Assembly: GCF_014838715.1 (NCBI RefSeq)
Contig: NZ_CP061947.1
Coordinates: forward strand, 620,001 to 684,000
Direction: 5' to 3'
Length of the DNA stretch: 64,000 nucleotides
Origin: Algoriphagus sp. Y33
Lineage (GTDB): Bacteria > Bacteroidota > Bacteroidia > Cytophagales > Cyclobacteriaceae
The notes beneath the pieces are model-generated. The model saw only the letters and a program-made list of their open reading frames with translations. It did not search any database and was not told where the DNA came from. A program made the position numbers and the translations under genes. Positions 7,700 through 18,266 of the stretch are shown here, one piece after another. Position 1 is the stretch's first letter. Each line of letters starts with the position of its first letter.

Positions 7700-9334
7700 T
7701 TGGAATGGATTTCAGTTGGCTATATGACGGTAACTTCATTGGGTTTTTTGCTTCTTCTTTCAGGAGGGACAAAGCTGTCCAGAATTATCCATGCCAAGCT
7801 CAATAGCGATGTTTTCAACTCAGAAAATGAGACTTTTCCTCAGGAAGAAAGGCTGTTGGAAAACGAGTTTTCGATAAATCTACCAGCGAAATATAATCTG
7901 AAAGGCAAGGTTCGAAATAGCTGGATCAATATCATCAATCCCTTTCGTGGCCTGATGGTACTTGGGACACCGGGGTCAGGGAAAAGCTATTTTGTCATCC
8001 GTCATGTGATCACACAGCACATTAAAAAAGGCTTCTCCATGTTTGTGTATGACTTCAAATTCGATGATCTATCGGCTATTGTCTACAATACCTGATTAAA
8101 AAATAAGGCTAGTTATAAAGTGGTCCCAGAGTTCTTCGTGATCAATTTTGATGATCTCACCCGGAGTCACAGATGCAATCCGTTGGCACCGGAAACCATG
8201 CTGGATATTACCGATGTAGCAGAGTCGGCACGGACTATTTTGATGGGGTTGAACAGGGAATGGATCAAAAAGCAGGGAGACTTTTTTGTGGAATCACCGA
8301 TCAATTTCCTGACTGCCATCATCTGGTTTTTACGCAAATACAATGATGGTGAGTTCTGTACCTTGCCCCATGTGATTGAGTTGATGCAGGCTGATTACGA
8401 CGAGTTGTTTACGGTATTGAGGACGGAAAAGGATATTGATGTGCTGATCAATCCTTTTGTAAATGCCTACCTGAATGATGTGATGGAGCAGTTGGAAGGA
8501 CAGATCGCCTCTGCCAAAATATCCATAGCAAGACTGTCCTCAGCACAGTTGTACTATGTGCTTTCCGGTAATGATTTTACACTGGATATCAATAATCCCG
8601 AAGAGCCAAAGCTGGTTTGCATGGGAAACAATCCCCAGAAAATCCAGATATACGGAGCCGTACTTTCATTGTATGTAAACCGCCTGGTGAAGCTGGTGAA
8701 CAAGAAAGATAAGCTGAAAAGCAGTCTGGTGTTTGATGAATATCCGACGATCTATATAAATGGAATGGACAGCCTGATTGCCACTGCACGTAGCAATAAA
8801 GTAGCAACAACCCTGGGTATTCAGGATATCAGCCAGCTAAGAAAAGACTATGGACACGAACTGGCAGATGTGATCATGGGTATCGTTGGTAACATTGTTT
8901 CGGGGCAGGTGACCGGTGATTCGGTAAAGCAATTATCAGATAGGATAGGGAAAATTATGCAGGACAGGCAGAGCCTTTCGATCAACAGTGCAGACACTTC
9001 AATCAGCAAATCAAAACAGTTGGAATCTGCTGTGCCGCCTTCCGGGATATCCTCACTTTCCTCAGGAGAATTCGTCGGTACGGTAGCCGATAATCCGGAC
9101 TGCAAGTTGAGTCTAAAAGCATTTCATTCGGAGATTATCAATGACCACAATGCCCTGAAAAAGGAGCAGGAAAATTATGTTCCCATACCTGAAATCCGAA
9201 AAATAGACAGCACTATTGTGCAGCGAAACTACCTACAGATCAAGCAGGATGTTCAGGATATCATACAGGCCGAAATGAGCAGGTTATTGAATGATCCAGG
9301 ACAGAAGCATTTGGTGATTAGGAAGGAAGGGTAA
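7700..9334 (+). pseudogene. Conjugative coupling protein (TraG/TraD/MobC type), broken by in-frame TGA
   Basis: Both halves share one frame, interrupted by TGA at 8093-8095. The first half has one membrane segment, the family sequence FPQEERLLENE-SINLPAKYN, and Walker A GTPGSGKS. The second half starts FFVINFDDLTRSHRCNPL and carries Walker B LVFDEYP and an IQDISQL motif. This ATPase would feed the relaxase-DNA complex into the secretion channel. The usual N-terminal multi-pass membrane domain is missing: only about 65 bases separate the relaxase end from this frame, so the 5' part is deleted or frameshifted. The gene is non-functional unless TGA is read through. Confidence 0.8.
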
Positions 9335-9381
9335 CTAAAAAAACGTATTACCCCCCCACTGATTATTTTCTGTTGAATGAA

Positions 9382-9540
9382 TTAATGATTCCTATTCAGT
9401 ACGCTGATCACTAATTTTTTTACTGTTTCTATTTCTTCAGGTTTACTTGAAGAAATAAAATGAGTTAGGCTCGCTAGTGCATTAGAGGGGATTATCGAAT
9501 TACTGATACAAAATAGGAAAGCAACGGTTTTTTTTTAAAT
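9382..9540 (-). pseudogene. C-terminal remnant of a RhuM/Fic-type gene
   Basis: The minus-strand frame ending at TAA 9382-9384 encodes SNALASLTHFISSSKPEEIE and then TVKKLVISVLNRN. This nearly matches the tail of the RhuM/Fic gene at 39.8 kb (SNDALASLTLFIASSKPEEM and onward). Toward 9540 the match fades into a few Fic-like residues. No Fic motif or N-terminus remains, so it is a fragment left beside the coupling protein gene. Confidence 0.75.
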
Positions 9541-9613
9541 TTCTTGTAGCACTTTAAATGTTCAATACGTAATTCCTAAAGTAATAACGTTTAAAGTAAG
9601 ACTTTGATAAATT

Positions 9614-10135
9614 ATGCAAAAACAATTTCCGCTTCTTCTAATTATTTTTCTGGTGTTCATGTTCTTTTCTTGTGGAAATGAGGGTGATGCACCGGTAACG
9701 TTTATTGAAGGTACTTATTTGGCTAAGTATCAGCCTGAAGAAGGCAATCCTGTGTACTCTACGTTTATGACCTTCTCTAAATCAGGAAATGTATCGATTG
9801 AGACCTTCCTTACACCAATAGGTTTTGAAGAACTTTGTTTAATAGCCTATAGTGAAGGGGTTTATTCAATTAAAGGTGATGAGTTTAGTATTTTATTTGC
9901 CTCTTTTTTTGGAATTGACACCTCCTCTTTTGACGTATTTGAAGGTTGTGTACCTAAAAACCAATTAGTAAATGTTCTTAATACTTCAAACTCTACACAA
10001 AAAGGAAGCTTTATTATGGACGATAAAACTAACTCTTTTTTGTTAGGTTATAGTTGCAGTGAAACTTTAGGGTTTATTAGTATTTGTGATGGATCTCAAA
10101 CGTATTCTAAGGTTGAGGCTAGTCACTATGATTAG
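9614..10135 (+). CDS. Hypothetical lipoprotein
   Basis: A 173-residue protein with a lipoprotein signal (hydrophobic LLIIFLVFMFFSCG, acylated Cys near residue 20). The mature part starts GNEGDAP and contains a segment IEGTYLAKYQ followed by beta-rich sequence and several cysteines, reminiscent of lipocalin-like Bacteroidota lipoproteins, but I do not recognise a family. It stands alone between the mobile relic and an IS relic. The AT-rich upstream region contains a poly-T run and no clear promoter. Confidence 0.65.
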   Translation: MQKQFPLLLIIFLVFMFFSCGNEGDAPVTFIEGTYLAKYQPEEGNPVYSTFMTFSKSGNVSIETFLTPIGFEELCLIAYSEGVYSIKGDEFSILFASFFGIDTSSFDVFEGCVPKNQLVNVLNTSNSTQKGSFIMDDKTNSFLLGYSCSETLGFISICDGSQTYSKVEASHYD

Positions 10136-10239
10136 TTTTCTCATGACGGACTAGCTCTTAAGTATTCTAAATCCTGAGATTTACATGTTTTTAGGTCAAA
10201 TGTTAGGATATAGTCACATATTTCAATAGTGTTTGCATA

Positions 10240-11029
10240 CCGATCTTTATCTCATTTGCTAAATTCTCAAGTGATTGCAATCGTGGTATTGTTTCACTCC
10301 GAGTGGTTCAAGAACAATGAACCACTTATACCTGTATTATGTGCAAAAGCTCAAGTCTGATTTGTTCCCCAAGACAGTCCCCTACAAAAGGTTTGTGGAA
10401 CTTATGCAAGCAGCTGCCTTACCGATGGCAATCTTTATGAAAACTTGTTGTCTGAGTGAAGAGACTGGTATCTCCTTTATTGACTCCACTCCGATAAGGG
10501 CATGTGAAATCAAGCGCATCAAAAGAAACAAAGTATTCGAAGGATTGGCACAGGTAAGCAAGTTAACGATGGCTTATTTCTTTGGTTTTAAGGTATATAT
10601 AGTCATTAACGACAAAGGGGGCTGCTGAACTTTGCCATCACGCCGGCAATACAGACGACTGGGAGCCCATAAAAACAAGTCTTTTATCAAACCCTTAAGG
10701 GAAAACTATACACGAATAAAGGCTACGTTTCAAGCCAATTGACACAGGTGTTGTTCTTGGACGGACTACATTTGATTTCATGCATCTGGAACAATATGAA
10801 GAATGTGCTGATGGAACTCAAGGATAAAAACCTGCTCAGAAAAAGATCGGTTATAGAAACCGTCAATGACGAACTCAAAACTATCTGCCAGGTCGAAAAT
10901 TCCAGACATTGGTCATTTGGGAACTTTATTGCCAACCATATTTCAGGTTTAATTTCCTATTCCTTCTTCCCTGAAAAAACCGCCATCAAATATCAACCCG
11001 TCGAAACGAATCTATTAGCAGATTTTTAA
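10240..11029 (+). pseudogene. IS982-family transposase relic
   Basis: Fragments in different frames together match an IS982-type transposase: LYYVQKLKSDLFP, then GISFIDSTPIRACEIKRIKRNKVF (with a catalytic Asp) and FFGFKVYIVINDKG up to 10628. The rest is found in shifted frames (FAITPGNTDDWEP at about 10630-10670, then LLRKRSVIETVNDELK and FGNFIANHISGLISYSFFPEK up to 11029). At least two frameshifts and one or more stops make it inactive. I could not define terminal inverted repeats. Confidence 0.75.
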
Positions 11030-11301
11030 AATCGAACTCAGGTTGATAAGCAAAAAGTATAGATGTGCATCGCCAAGATTCAGCTTTAAAAATAAGTTTT
11101 AGTTTGCAGGGTACTACTGACTTATTATCAATTATGGATGGATCCAATTATGGGTTTTAGAAAAAATAATGATAAGTTTAATGACCTATTATCCGATTGT
11201 TGTTTCAATACAATTCTCAATAAACCCAGTAAAGTATTGCAAGTTCATCTTTTTGTAAAAGGATATTTGTTTTATTGCTAATAGCCAAAAGATCCATAAC
11301 C

Positions 11302-11904
11302 ATGGGTAAACTGAGCAATCATAGTGACCAAGGTTTACTGATCATGTTGAAGGAGGGGGATGTCTCTGCTTTTGATGAACTGTATTTTCGTTATGTCAAA
11401 AAATTGATGGCTTTCGCACTAACTTTTTTCCCGGATAGAGAATTGGCTCAAGATGCTGTTCAGGAAATCTTTATCAGAATTTGGAACATGAGAGCTGAGC
11501 TGCATACTTCCAAGAGTTTCAAGTCCTATTTGTTCCAAGCTGTAAAGTTTTACATGTATAATTATGCACGTGACAGGAAACTTTCATGCTCACTAGAAGA
11601 CGCCCCCGAATATGCATTTTTAAATGAGAATAAGATTGAAGATGAAATAGAATTCCGAGACCTCACTTCAATCGCTAATTTTTATATCTCTAATTTACCC
11701 AAAGTCCAGCAAGAAGTATTTAAATTAAATAAACTGGAAGGCTATTCTTCTTTGGAAATTGCAAGCCGAATGAATCTTTCTCAGAGGACTATTGAACACC
11801 ATATTTACTTAGCTACTAAGACCATCAGAAAGGAAATGCAAGCTCATTTCTCTTACCCATTATCACTTATTCTAGCTTTGATTCACTTCAATACTATTTT
11901 GTAA
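11302..11904 (+). CDS. ECF sigma factor (RagB/SusD-locus type)
   Basis: A 200-residue sigma-70 family protein. Region 2 is FDELYFRYVKKLMAF and ELAQDAVQEIFIRIW; region 4 is LNKLEGYSSLEIASRMNLS with the helix-turn-helix RTIEHHIYLATKTIRK, ending with the hydrophobic tail common in Bacteroidota FecI-like sigma factors. I chose the ATG at 11302 rather than the upstream TTG at 11275. It is followed by FecR, SusC and SusD genes, so it probably switches on that locus when the SusC channel senses its ligand. Confidence 0.88.
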   Translation: MGKLSNHSDQGLLIMLKEGDVSAFDELYFRYVKKLMAFALTFFPDRELAQDAVQEIFIRIWNMRAELHTSKSFKSYLFQAVKFYMYNYARDRKLSCSLEDAPEYAFLNENKIEDEIEFRDLTSIANFYISNLPKVQQEVFKLNKLEGYSSLEIASRMNLSQRTIEHHIYLATKTIRKEMQAHFSYPLSLILALIHFNTIL

Positions 11905-11995
11905 AATATCGGTTCATTAAATTTATTTTGATTTTTTTTTCTTTCCACTAAGTATTCTTCCTGTGTTTTGGTTTCTATAACAAATATCATTCGTT

Positions 11996-13006
11996 TTGGA
12001 AGAACACAAAATCATTAACTATTTGAAAGGCAAGGCTTCCATTCAAGAGGAGCAAGAATTTCGGAGATGGCTTGAAGAGCCCGGATCAAAAAGGCACTTT
12101 GAGGAGGTTTTAGAAAAGTACTGGAGATTAACTTCGTCCAGTACTATTGATGATGTAAATTACTATGAAATTCTTAACAGTATTCACAATAGAATAGAAA
12201 TGTCTACTCCTCAAAGAAAATATGAAAAGAAGGCGTTGCTATTTAAAAGTTTAAGAGTAGCTGCAAGCGTTTTGCTAATTCTATTTTGCTCTTATGTTTT
12301 GATAGACAGTTTTAAGGAAAAAGGCAGTATAAAAACTGATCAACTCCAATTGCAGGTCACTAGTACAACAAGAACTACTGGGCCAGGGGAGAAATTGACG
12401 TTGATTATGTCTGATAAAACCAAGGTTGTAGTCAATTCAGATTCCGAAATCAGCTTTACTTCTGAATATGGAATTAAAGACAGGGTGATCCATTTAAAGG
12501 GAGAAGCTTTTTTTGAGGTAGCTTCTGATCCAAACAAACCATTCAAAGTAATTTCAGAGGAAACAACCACTAAAGCATTAGGTACCCAGTTTAATGTTTA
12601 TTCTCGTGACCAATCTCATAGGATAGCATTGGTAGAGGGCAAAGTGGCAGTAATCAACCGCTCTAATCAAATAGAACTTACCCCTGGCTTAATGGCTTCA
12701 TGGAATCCTAAAGCAAAGGTTGAAGAAGGTATTTCAGTTCATGCATTCGATATAGAAAATGTCACGGCCTGGAAAGAAAATAAGCTGGTATTTGATAAGA
12801 AACCTTTTGCTGATATCCTGGAGGACTTGTCACATTGGTATTCTGTTGATTTTGAGATTGATAATGGAGTTGATGTCAATAAAAAAGTTATCGGCTCATT
12901 CCAGAACAAAAATTTAAAAGATTTACTCACCGGTCTAGGTTTCTCATTAAACTTTGATTTCGCTATTGATCAGAATAGAGTTCACATTAAAAAAACAATA
13001 CCATGA
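11996..13006 (+). CDS. FecR-family anti-sigma factor
   Basis: A 336-residue protein starting at a TTG (LEEHKIINYLKGKAS); an in-frame stop at 11978-11980 rules out a longer form. An N-terminal cytoplasmic sigma-binding part is followed by one membrane span near residues 80-105, a FecR domain (TGPGEKLTLIMSDKTKVVVN, then LKGEAFFEVASDPNKPF), and a C-terminal DUF4974-like domain (FDKKPFADILEDLSHWYSVDF). It holds the upstream sigma factor inactive until the SusC N-terminal domain signals. Confidence 0.88.
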   Translation: MEEHKIINYLKGKASIQEEQEFRRWLEEPGSKRHFEEVLEKYWRLTSSSTIDDVNYYEILNSIHNRIEMSTPQRKYEKKALLFKSLRVAASVLLILFCSYVLIDSFKEKGSIKTDQLQLQVTSTTRTTGPGEKLTLIMSDKTKVVVNSDSEISFTSEYGIKDRVIHLKGEAFFEVASDPNKPFKVISEETTTKALGTQFNVYSRDQSHRIALVEGKVAVINRSNQIELTPGLMASWNPKAKVEEGISVHAFDIENVTAWKENKLVFDKKPFADILEDLSHWYSVDFEIDNGVDVNKKVIGSFQNKNLKDLLTGLGFSLNFDFAIDQNRVHIKKTIP

Positions 13007-13100
13007 TATAAAAGCATAAAAGAAGGGTAAAGTCTCCATCGCCAAATGAAATCCTTTACCCCTAAGTCTTAAAGCGTAAACCCTAAAACCAATTCAAATT

Positions 13101-16100
13101 ATGAAAAGAAAATTACTGTGCCTAATTAAAATGGTAACAAAAAACCTAATGTACGCCTTTTTGGTCCAATGCATTTTTTTTACAGCAGCAATGGCCCATG
13201 GTACAAATGCCCAAGTCAAACCGATTGATAAGGAATTTGTAGTACTACAAAAAGATAATTGGAAAGTTGAAGAGTTATTTAAAAATCTAGAAAGTAAAAC
13301 AGCTTATAAGTTTGTTTATACCGAAGAGATTCTTCAAAATATTTCTGAGGTGCATGTAAAAAAACGAAAACAATCTGTCAAAGAAGTTCTTATCGATATT
13401 GCTATTGCTGCCAGCTTAAAATTTAAGCAAGTGGACAACTCGATTTTTGTAGGTGAAGTATTGAGAAATGAATCTCCTGAGCCTGAAATCGAAATAAGAA
13501 GAGGCATAGGAATTACCGGGATAGTTTTGGATGAATCGGGAGCACCTCTTCCTGGGGTGACAGTAATAGTACAAGGAACGACGCAAGGGACAGTTTCTGA
13601 TGTGGATGGCAAATTTTCATTTGATGTTCAGGAAGGGGCAATTCTGGTTTTTTCTTTTATCGGATATGAAGAACAAACGGTAGAAGTTCGAAATCAAACA
13701 GAATTTACTATTAGGATGAAGGAGAATTTGTCTGCCCTTGAAGAAGTAGTCGTGATAGGTTATGGCACTCAAAAGAAAAGTGATCTCACCGGGGCTGTTT
13801 CAACTATTCAAAGTGAGGCGCTGGAACAAAGAAATTCGATTCAACTATCTCAGGCTTTACAGGGTATGGTACCCGGCTTGATGGTGACCAGATCAAATAG
13901 TGCACCTGGATCAACTGCCACTGTCAGGGTTAGAGGGATAACAACAATTGGGGATAGTGACCCTTTGATAATTGTTGATGGAGTACCAATCAGGAGTATC
14001 AATGATGTTAACCCAAATGATATAGAGAATATATCCGTGTTAAAAGATGCAGCTTCAGCTTCAATTTATGGTGCAAGAGCTGCAAGTGGAGTAATTGTAA
14101 TTACTACCAAAAGAGCCAAAGAGGGGCAGTTGCAGTTAAGTTACTCATTGGAGACTGGTTTTGAAATGCCAACTACCAGCCCTGAATATGTAAATGCACA
14201 ACGATACATGGAATTTTCTAATGAGTTTACTTGGAATGATCTTAAAAACACAGGATCAGAGTATCCGGTATATTCAAAGGATTTAATAGAAAACTATGAG
14301 GAACTAAATCGTTCAAATCCAAATCTATACCCAATTACAGATTGGAGGTCTTTAATGTTTAAAGATAAGGCACCAAGGCAAAGTCATTTGGTCAGTCTTA
14401 CTGCAGGTGGACCAACCGTGAGAAATAAAACAACTTTAGGTTATGATCAAATTGATGGACTTTACCAAGGTCTAGATTATAATCGGTTCACAGGTAGGAC
14501 AAGTACTGATTTTGTCATCAATAAGTATTTAGATGCAACCTTGGATATGTATGTAAGATACAGCCTTTCTGATAAGCCTAATGTTGACGAAGGTACCATT
14601 AATCGTTTCAGTAGGATTTCGGCTCCAATTTATGCAGCTATGTGGGATGATGGAAGAATTGCTGAGGGTAAAGTGGGAGATAATATATATGCAAGATTAG
14701 TAGCGGGTGGAGAAGACAAAACCAAAGCCACCTTTTTGACAGCAAAAGCCGCTATCAATTTTAAACCAACAGAAGATCTGAAATTTACAGCAGTTCTTTC
14801 TCCCCAGTTATACTCAACAAAAGTAAAAGCCTTCACAAAACAAATTCCCTACTATACAGCGGATGATCCGGCAGTCTTAGGAGGTTATATCAGTGGGAAT
14901 AACCTGACCAATCTTTCGGAAAGTAGAAATGAAAGCGTGCAGATTAATTCCCAGTTCCTTGCGAATTATTCCAAATCATTTGGTAAGCATGATATCGGTT
15001 TGTTATTGGGTTTTGAAAGCTTCTTTTTAAATCAGGAAAGTTTAACGGTAATAAGTGAAAACTTAAGCCTTAATAAATATCCATACATGGATTTGGCAAA
15101 TGCCAATATCCTAAGGACTGGTGGAAAGGCTTCCGAAAACGCTTATAACTCTTATTTCGGAAGACTAACCTATAGTTATAATAACAAATACTTAGTACAG
15201 GCAAACTATAGGACAGATGGCTCATCAAGATTTGATGAAAATTATAGATGGGGATCTTTTCCTTCAATTTCTGTAGGTTGGGTTGTCACTGAAGAAGAAT
15301 TCCTTAAAAACAGTGATGTCTTTTCTTTTCTGAAATTACGAGGTTCTTGGGGAAGGTTAGGGAATGAACGTATTGGAAATTACCCTTATCAGGCTACAAT
15401 TAGCTTTAACGATGCCTTGTTTAACCAAGGAACAAATATAGTTACACTTCAGACCGCGGCACAGACCCAATACGCCATAAGAAACATTTCATGGGAATCT
15501 ACTGCTTCATATGATATTGGTGTAGATATGGCATTTTTTCAGGATAGGTTAAGTTTTGAGTTTGATTACTACGAAAAAACCACCTCTGATATGCTGCTTC
15601 CTTTGGAGATTCCAGATTTTATCGGATTTGACAATCCGGATCAAAACACTGGCAAAATGTCTACCAAAGGATGGGAAACCCAAATAAGCTATCGAAATAA
15701 AGTAGGTCAATTCAATTACTCTATATCTGCAAACTTGTCTGATTTTAACTCTGTGATGGGTGATCTTGGAGGGATCCAGTTTTTAGGACCTCAGATTAAG
15801 AAAGAAGGAGGCGAATTTAATGAATGGTATGGCTATTTATCTGATGGACTGTTTCAAACCCAAAGTGAGCTTGATGAATCAGCAGTCCTTAATTCAAATG
15901 TAAAGGTCGGTGACATAAAATATGTGGACATAAGCGGGCCAAATGGTGAACCTGATGGAGTTATTTCACCTGAATATGACAGAGTATTACTTGGTGGTTC
16001 CTTGCCAAGATACATGTATGGAGCCAATTTAAATGTTTCTTATAACAGCTTTGATCTGGGAATAGTAATCCAAGGCGTAGGAAAGCAGAATTCACTGATT

Positions 16101-16490
16101 ACTGAGGATATGGTTCAGCCATTTGTAGCGGGATGGGGTAATATACCTGCAATTTTGGACGGAAATTATTGGAGCCATTATAATACTGATGAGCAAAACT
16201 TAAACGCAAAATATCCATTGGTTTCGAATGCAGGTAGAACGATAAATACCCAGATGTCTGATTATTGGCTTTTCAATGGAAGATATATGAGGCTTAAGGC
16301 CCTGACGCTAGGGTATACAATTCCAGGTGTCTTAACAGAGAAAATAAAGATCAATAACGCGAGAGTCTACTCCAGTTTGAATGATCTATTCACGATCAGT
16401 AACTATCCCAAGGGTTGGGATCCGGAAGTTTCTTCTACAGGATATCCTATTACCACTTCTGTACTTTTTGGTCTATCTGTTCAATTTTAA
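13101..16490 (+). CDS. SusC/RagA TonB-dependent outer-membrane transporter
   Basis: A 1129-residue protein with a signal peptide (to about residue 37), an STN signalling domain (about residues 45-115, LEELFKNL-like repeat units), a carboxypeptidase-regulatory-like domain (ITGIVLDESGAPLPGVTV, about 138-210), then the TonB-box-like region EEVVVIGYGTQKKSDLTGAV, plug and 22-strand barrel ending in phenylalanine (GLSVQF). The STN domain identifies it as a transducer that signals to the FecR and sigma factor just upstream. It works with the SusD 11 bases downstream. The substrate is not visible in the sequence. Confidence 0.95.
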   Translation: MKRKLLCLIKMVTKNLMYAFLVQCIFFTAAMAHGTNAQVKPIDKEFVVLQKDNWKVEELFKNLESKTAYKFVYTEEILQNISEVHVKKRKQSVKEVLIDIAIAASLKFKQVDNSIFVGEVLRNESPEPEIEIRRGIGITGIVLDESGAPLPGVTVIVQGTTQGTVSDVDGKFSFDVQEGAILVFSFIGYEEQTVEVRNQTEFTIRMKENLSALEEVVVIGYGTQKKSDLTGAVSTIQSEALEQRNSIQLSQALQGMVPGLMVTRSNSAPGSTATVRVRGITTIGDSDPLIIVDGVPIRSINDVNPNDIENISVLKDAASASIYGARAASGVIVITTKRAKEGQLQLSYSLETGFEMPTTSPEYVNAQRYMEFSNEFTWNDLKNTGSEYPVYSKDLIENYEELNRSNPNLYPITDWRSLMFKDKAPRQSHLVSLTAGGPTVRNKTTLGYDQIDGLYQGLDYNRFTGRTSTDFVINKYLDATLDMYVRYSLSDKPNVDEGTINRFSRISAPIYAAMWDDGRIAEGKVGDNIYARLVAGGEDKTKATFLTAKAAINFKPTEDLKFTAVLSPQLYSTKVKAFTKQIPYYTADDPAVLGGYISGNNLTNLSESRNESVQINSQFLANYSKSFGKHDIGLLLGFESFFLNQESLTVISENLSLNKYPYMDLANANILRTGGKASENAYNSYFGRLTYSYNNKYLVQANYRTDGSSRFDENYRWGSFPSISVGWVVTEEEFLKNSDVFSFLKLRGSWGRLGNERIGNYPYQATISFNDALFNQGTNIVTLQTAAQTQYAIRNISWESTASYDIGVDMAFFQDRLSFEFDYYEKTTSDMLLPLEIPDFIGFDNPDQNTGKMSTKGWETQISYRNKVGQFNYSISANLSDFNSVMGDLGGIQFLGPQIKKEGGEFNEWYGYLSDGLFQTQSELDESAVLNSNVKVGDIKYVDISGPNGEPDGVISPEYDRVLLGGSLPRYMYGANLNVSYNSFDLGIVIQGVGKQNSLITEDMVQPFVAGWGNIPAILDGNYWSHYNTDEQNLNAKYPLVSNAGRTINTQMSDYWLFNGRYMRLKALTLGYTIPGVLTEKIKINNARVYSSLNDLFTISNYPKGWDPEVSSTGYPITTSVLFGLSVQF

Positions 16491-16501
16491 TCAAGAAAAA
16501 A

Positions 16502-18196
16502 ATGAAAAATTCACTTATAATATTATTGATAATTTGTCTTTGGAGTTGTTCAGATCTTGATTTAAACCCATTATCAGAGGGCTCTTCTGAGAATTGGTAT
16601 TCGAATGACACAGAGATTACGATGGCTTTGAATGACTTGTACAGGGATGATTTTTGGATTCTGCTCGAGCAATATGAAAATCCGGATTTCTTCTCTGATG
16701 ATATGTTTAGCAGGTTTAACCTTACACCTATTACATCCGGACAAATAAATGGTGAAACAGGGTTTGTAGGTTTAATTTGGAGAAATACATACAAAGCAAT
16801 TGCTAGAGCCAATACTGTTATTAATAGCTTGGAAGAGGGAAGAGCAGGCGTTGTGGAGGAAAGGTTGGTAAAGTATCTCGCAGAAGCAAGGTTTTTAAGA
16901 GCCTGTATGTATTCTAGATTGATTCAATATTTTGGAGATGTGCCTTATTATGAGGGAGTTCTTGATATAGATGAAGCTTTTACACTTTCCAGAACTCCCA
17001 AAACTGAAATTCTTTCTAATATCTATGCGGATTTTGATTTTGCAAGTGAAAACTTACCGGTGTCCTATGGTGCATCTGAAACCCAAAGAGCTTCAAAAGG
17101 TGCTGCATATGCAATGAAAGCAAGGATAGCCATGTTTTATGAAGATTGGGAAGTTTCAGCTGCAGCTGCAAAAGCATGCATGGACCTGGGTAACTATGAG
17201 CTATATCCAAATTACGGAGAGCTTTTTCTGACAAGAACCAAACATACTAAAGAGGAGGTGTTTGCAATACCCCGATCGGAGGATTTAGGTGTATTTATTC
17301 CTTATGGGCATAGGTATGTGGTTAGGAATGCAGGGGGGACATCAGAATTTACTCCTACCTATGATTTGTTCTTTTCATATCTATGTACAGATGGTTTTCC
17401 TGTTGACGAGTCTCCATTGTTTGATCCAAGAGATCCCTTTAAAAATAGAGATCCTAGATGCAATATGTCCATAGTGCCTCATGGAACCGCTCATCTTGGT
17501 TTTATCTACCAACCACATCCTGATTCACTGCAAACTCTGAATCTTAATACTGGCAAGTTTCAGATTAATAATGATAATCGAGTCAATACGCAATTCGCTT
17601 CCTACGTAGGCCTTGTCACTAAAAAAGGGATAGATGAGGATTTACTAGACAGAAGATATGATCCGACATTTATGATAGTCAGATATGCAGATGTATTACT
17701 CATGTATGCTGAATCCAAAATAGAGTTGAATCAAATTGATGAGTCCGTTATAGAAGCTATGAATTCTGTTAGAGCAAGAGCGTACAAGGTAGGGGTATCT
17801 GAAACAGACAATTATCCGGCAATTCAATTTTCAAGTCAAGCTCAATTGAGAAAAGAATTGCGCATGGAGAGGAGAATGGAATTGGCTTTTGAAGGATTGA
17901 GATATACCGATTTAGTTAGATGGAGGCTCGCAGAAAAAGTTTTGACTAAGAGAAATTATGGGATGTTAGATCCTGATGAGCTAAAAGAAAAGATTGTTAA
18001 TGCTGGCTTGTGGTTTTTCCCAGGTATACCTGAAATAGATGAGGACGGAGCTCCGGATTTAGATCCATTTTTTAATGATGGGCTGGTAAAAGTTTTGGCC
18101 AATCGAAGTTTTGACAAGTCTAAGAACTATTTATGGCCTATCCCCTCAAGTGAGATTTTAATCAATGAGAATTTAGTTCAAAATCCTAATTACTAA
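16502..18196 (+). CDS. SusD/RagB family nutrient-binding lipoprotein
   Basis: A 564-residue lipoprotein; the ATG at 16502 gives a signal with lipobox LWSC (Cys near residue 16). The frame is open further upstream inside susC, but the signal peptide supports this start. TPR-like helices (YLAEARFLRACMYSRLIQYFGDVPY) and the C-terminal RRMELAFEGLRYTDLVRWR and YLWPIPSSEI, ending QNPNY, are typical. It caps the SusC channel encoded immediately upstream. Confidence 0.95.
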   Translation: MKNSLIILLIICLWSCSDLDLNPLSEGSSENWYSNDTEITMALNDLYRDDFWILLEQYENPDFFSDDMFSRFNLTPITSGQINGETGFVGLIWRNTYKAIARANTVINSLEEGRAGVVEERLVKYLAEARFLRACMYSRLIQYFGDVPYYEGVLDIDEAFTLSRTPKTEILSNIYADFDFASENLPVSYGASETQRASKGAAYAMKARIAMFYEDWEVSAAAAKACMDLGNYELYPNYGELFLTRTKHTKEEVFAIPRSEDLGVFIPYGHRYVVRNAGGTSEFTPTYDLFFSYLCTDGFPVDESPLFDPRDPFKNRDPRCNMSIVPHGTAHLGFIYQPHPDSLQTLNLNTGKFQINNDNRVNTQFASYVGLVTKKGIDEDLLDRRYDPTFMIVRYADVLLMYAESKIELNQIDESVIEAMNSVRARAYKVGVSETDNYPAIQFSSQAQLRKELRMERRMELAFEGLRYTDLVRWRLAEKVLTKRNYGMLDPDELKEKIVNAGLWFFPGIPEIDEDGAPDLDPFFNDGLVKVLANRSFDKSKNYLWPIPSSEILINENLVQNPNY

Positions 18197-18266
18197 ACCT
18201 ATAATGTAATAGGGCCCATGGGCTGTATACCAATTACATATCATGGGTTCACAAAATCGTTATTCC

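Noticed and set aside
10240-11029. Intact IS element
   Set aside because: Multiple frameshifts and stops, and no terminal repeats could be found.
16415-16501. N-terminal extension of SusD overlapping SusC
   Set aside because: The ATG at 16502 gives a lipoprotein signal directly; the extension would bury it.
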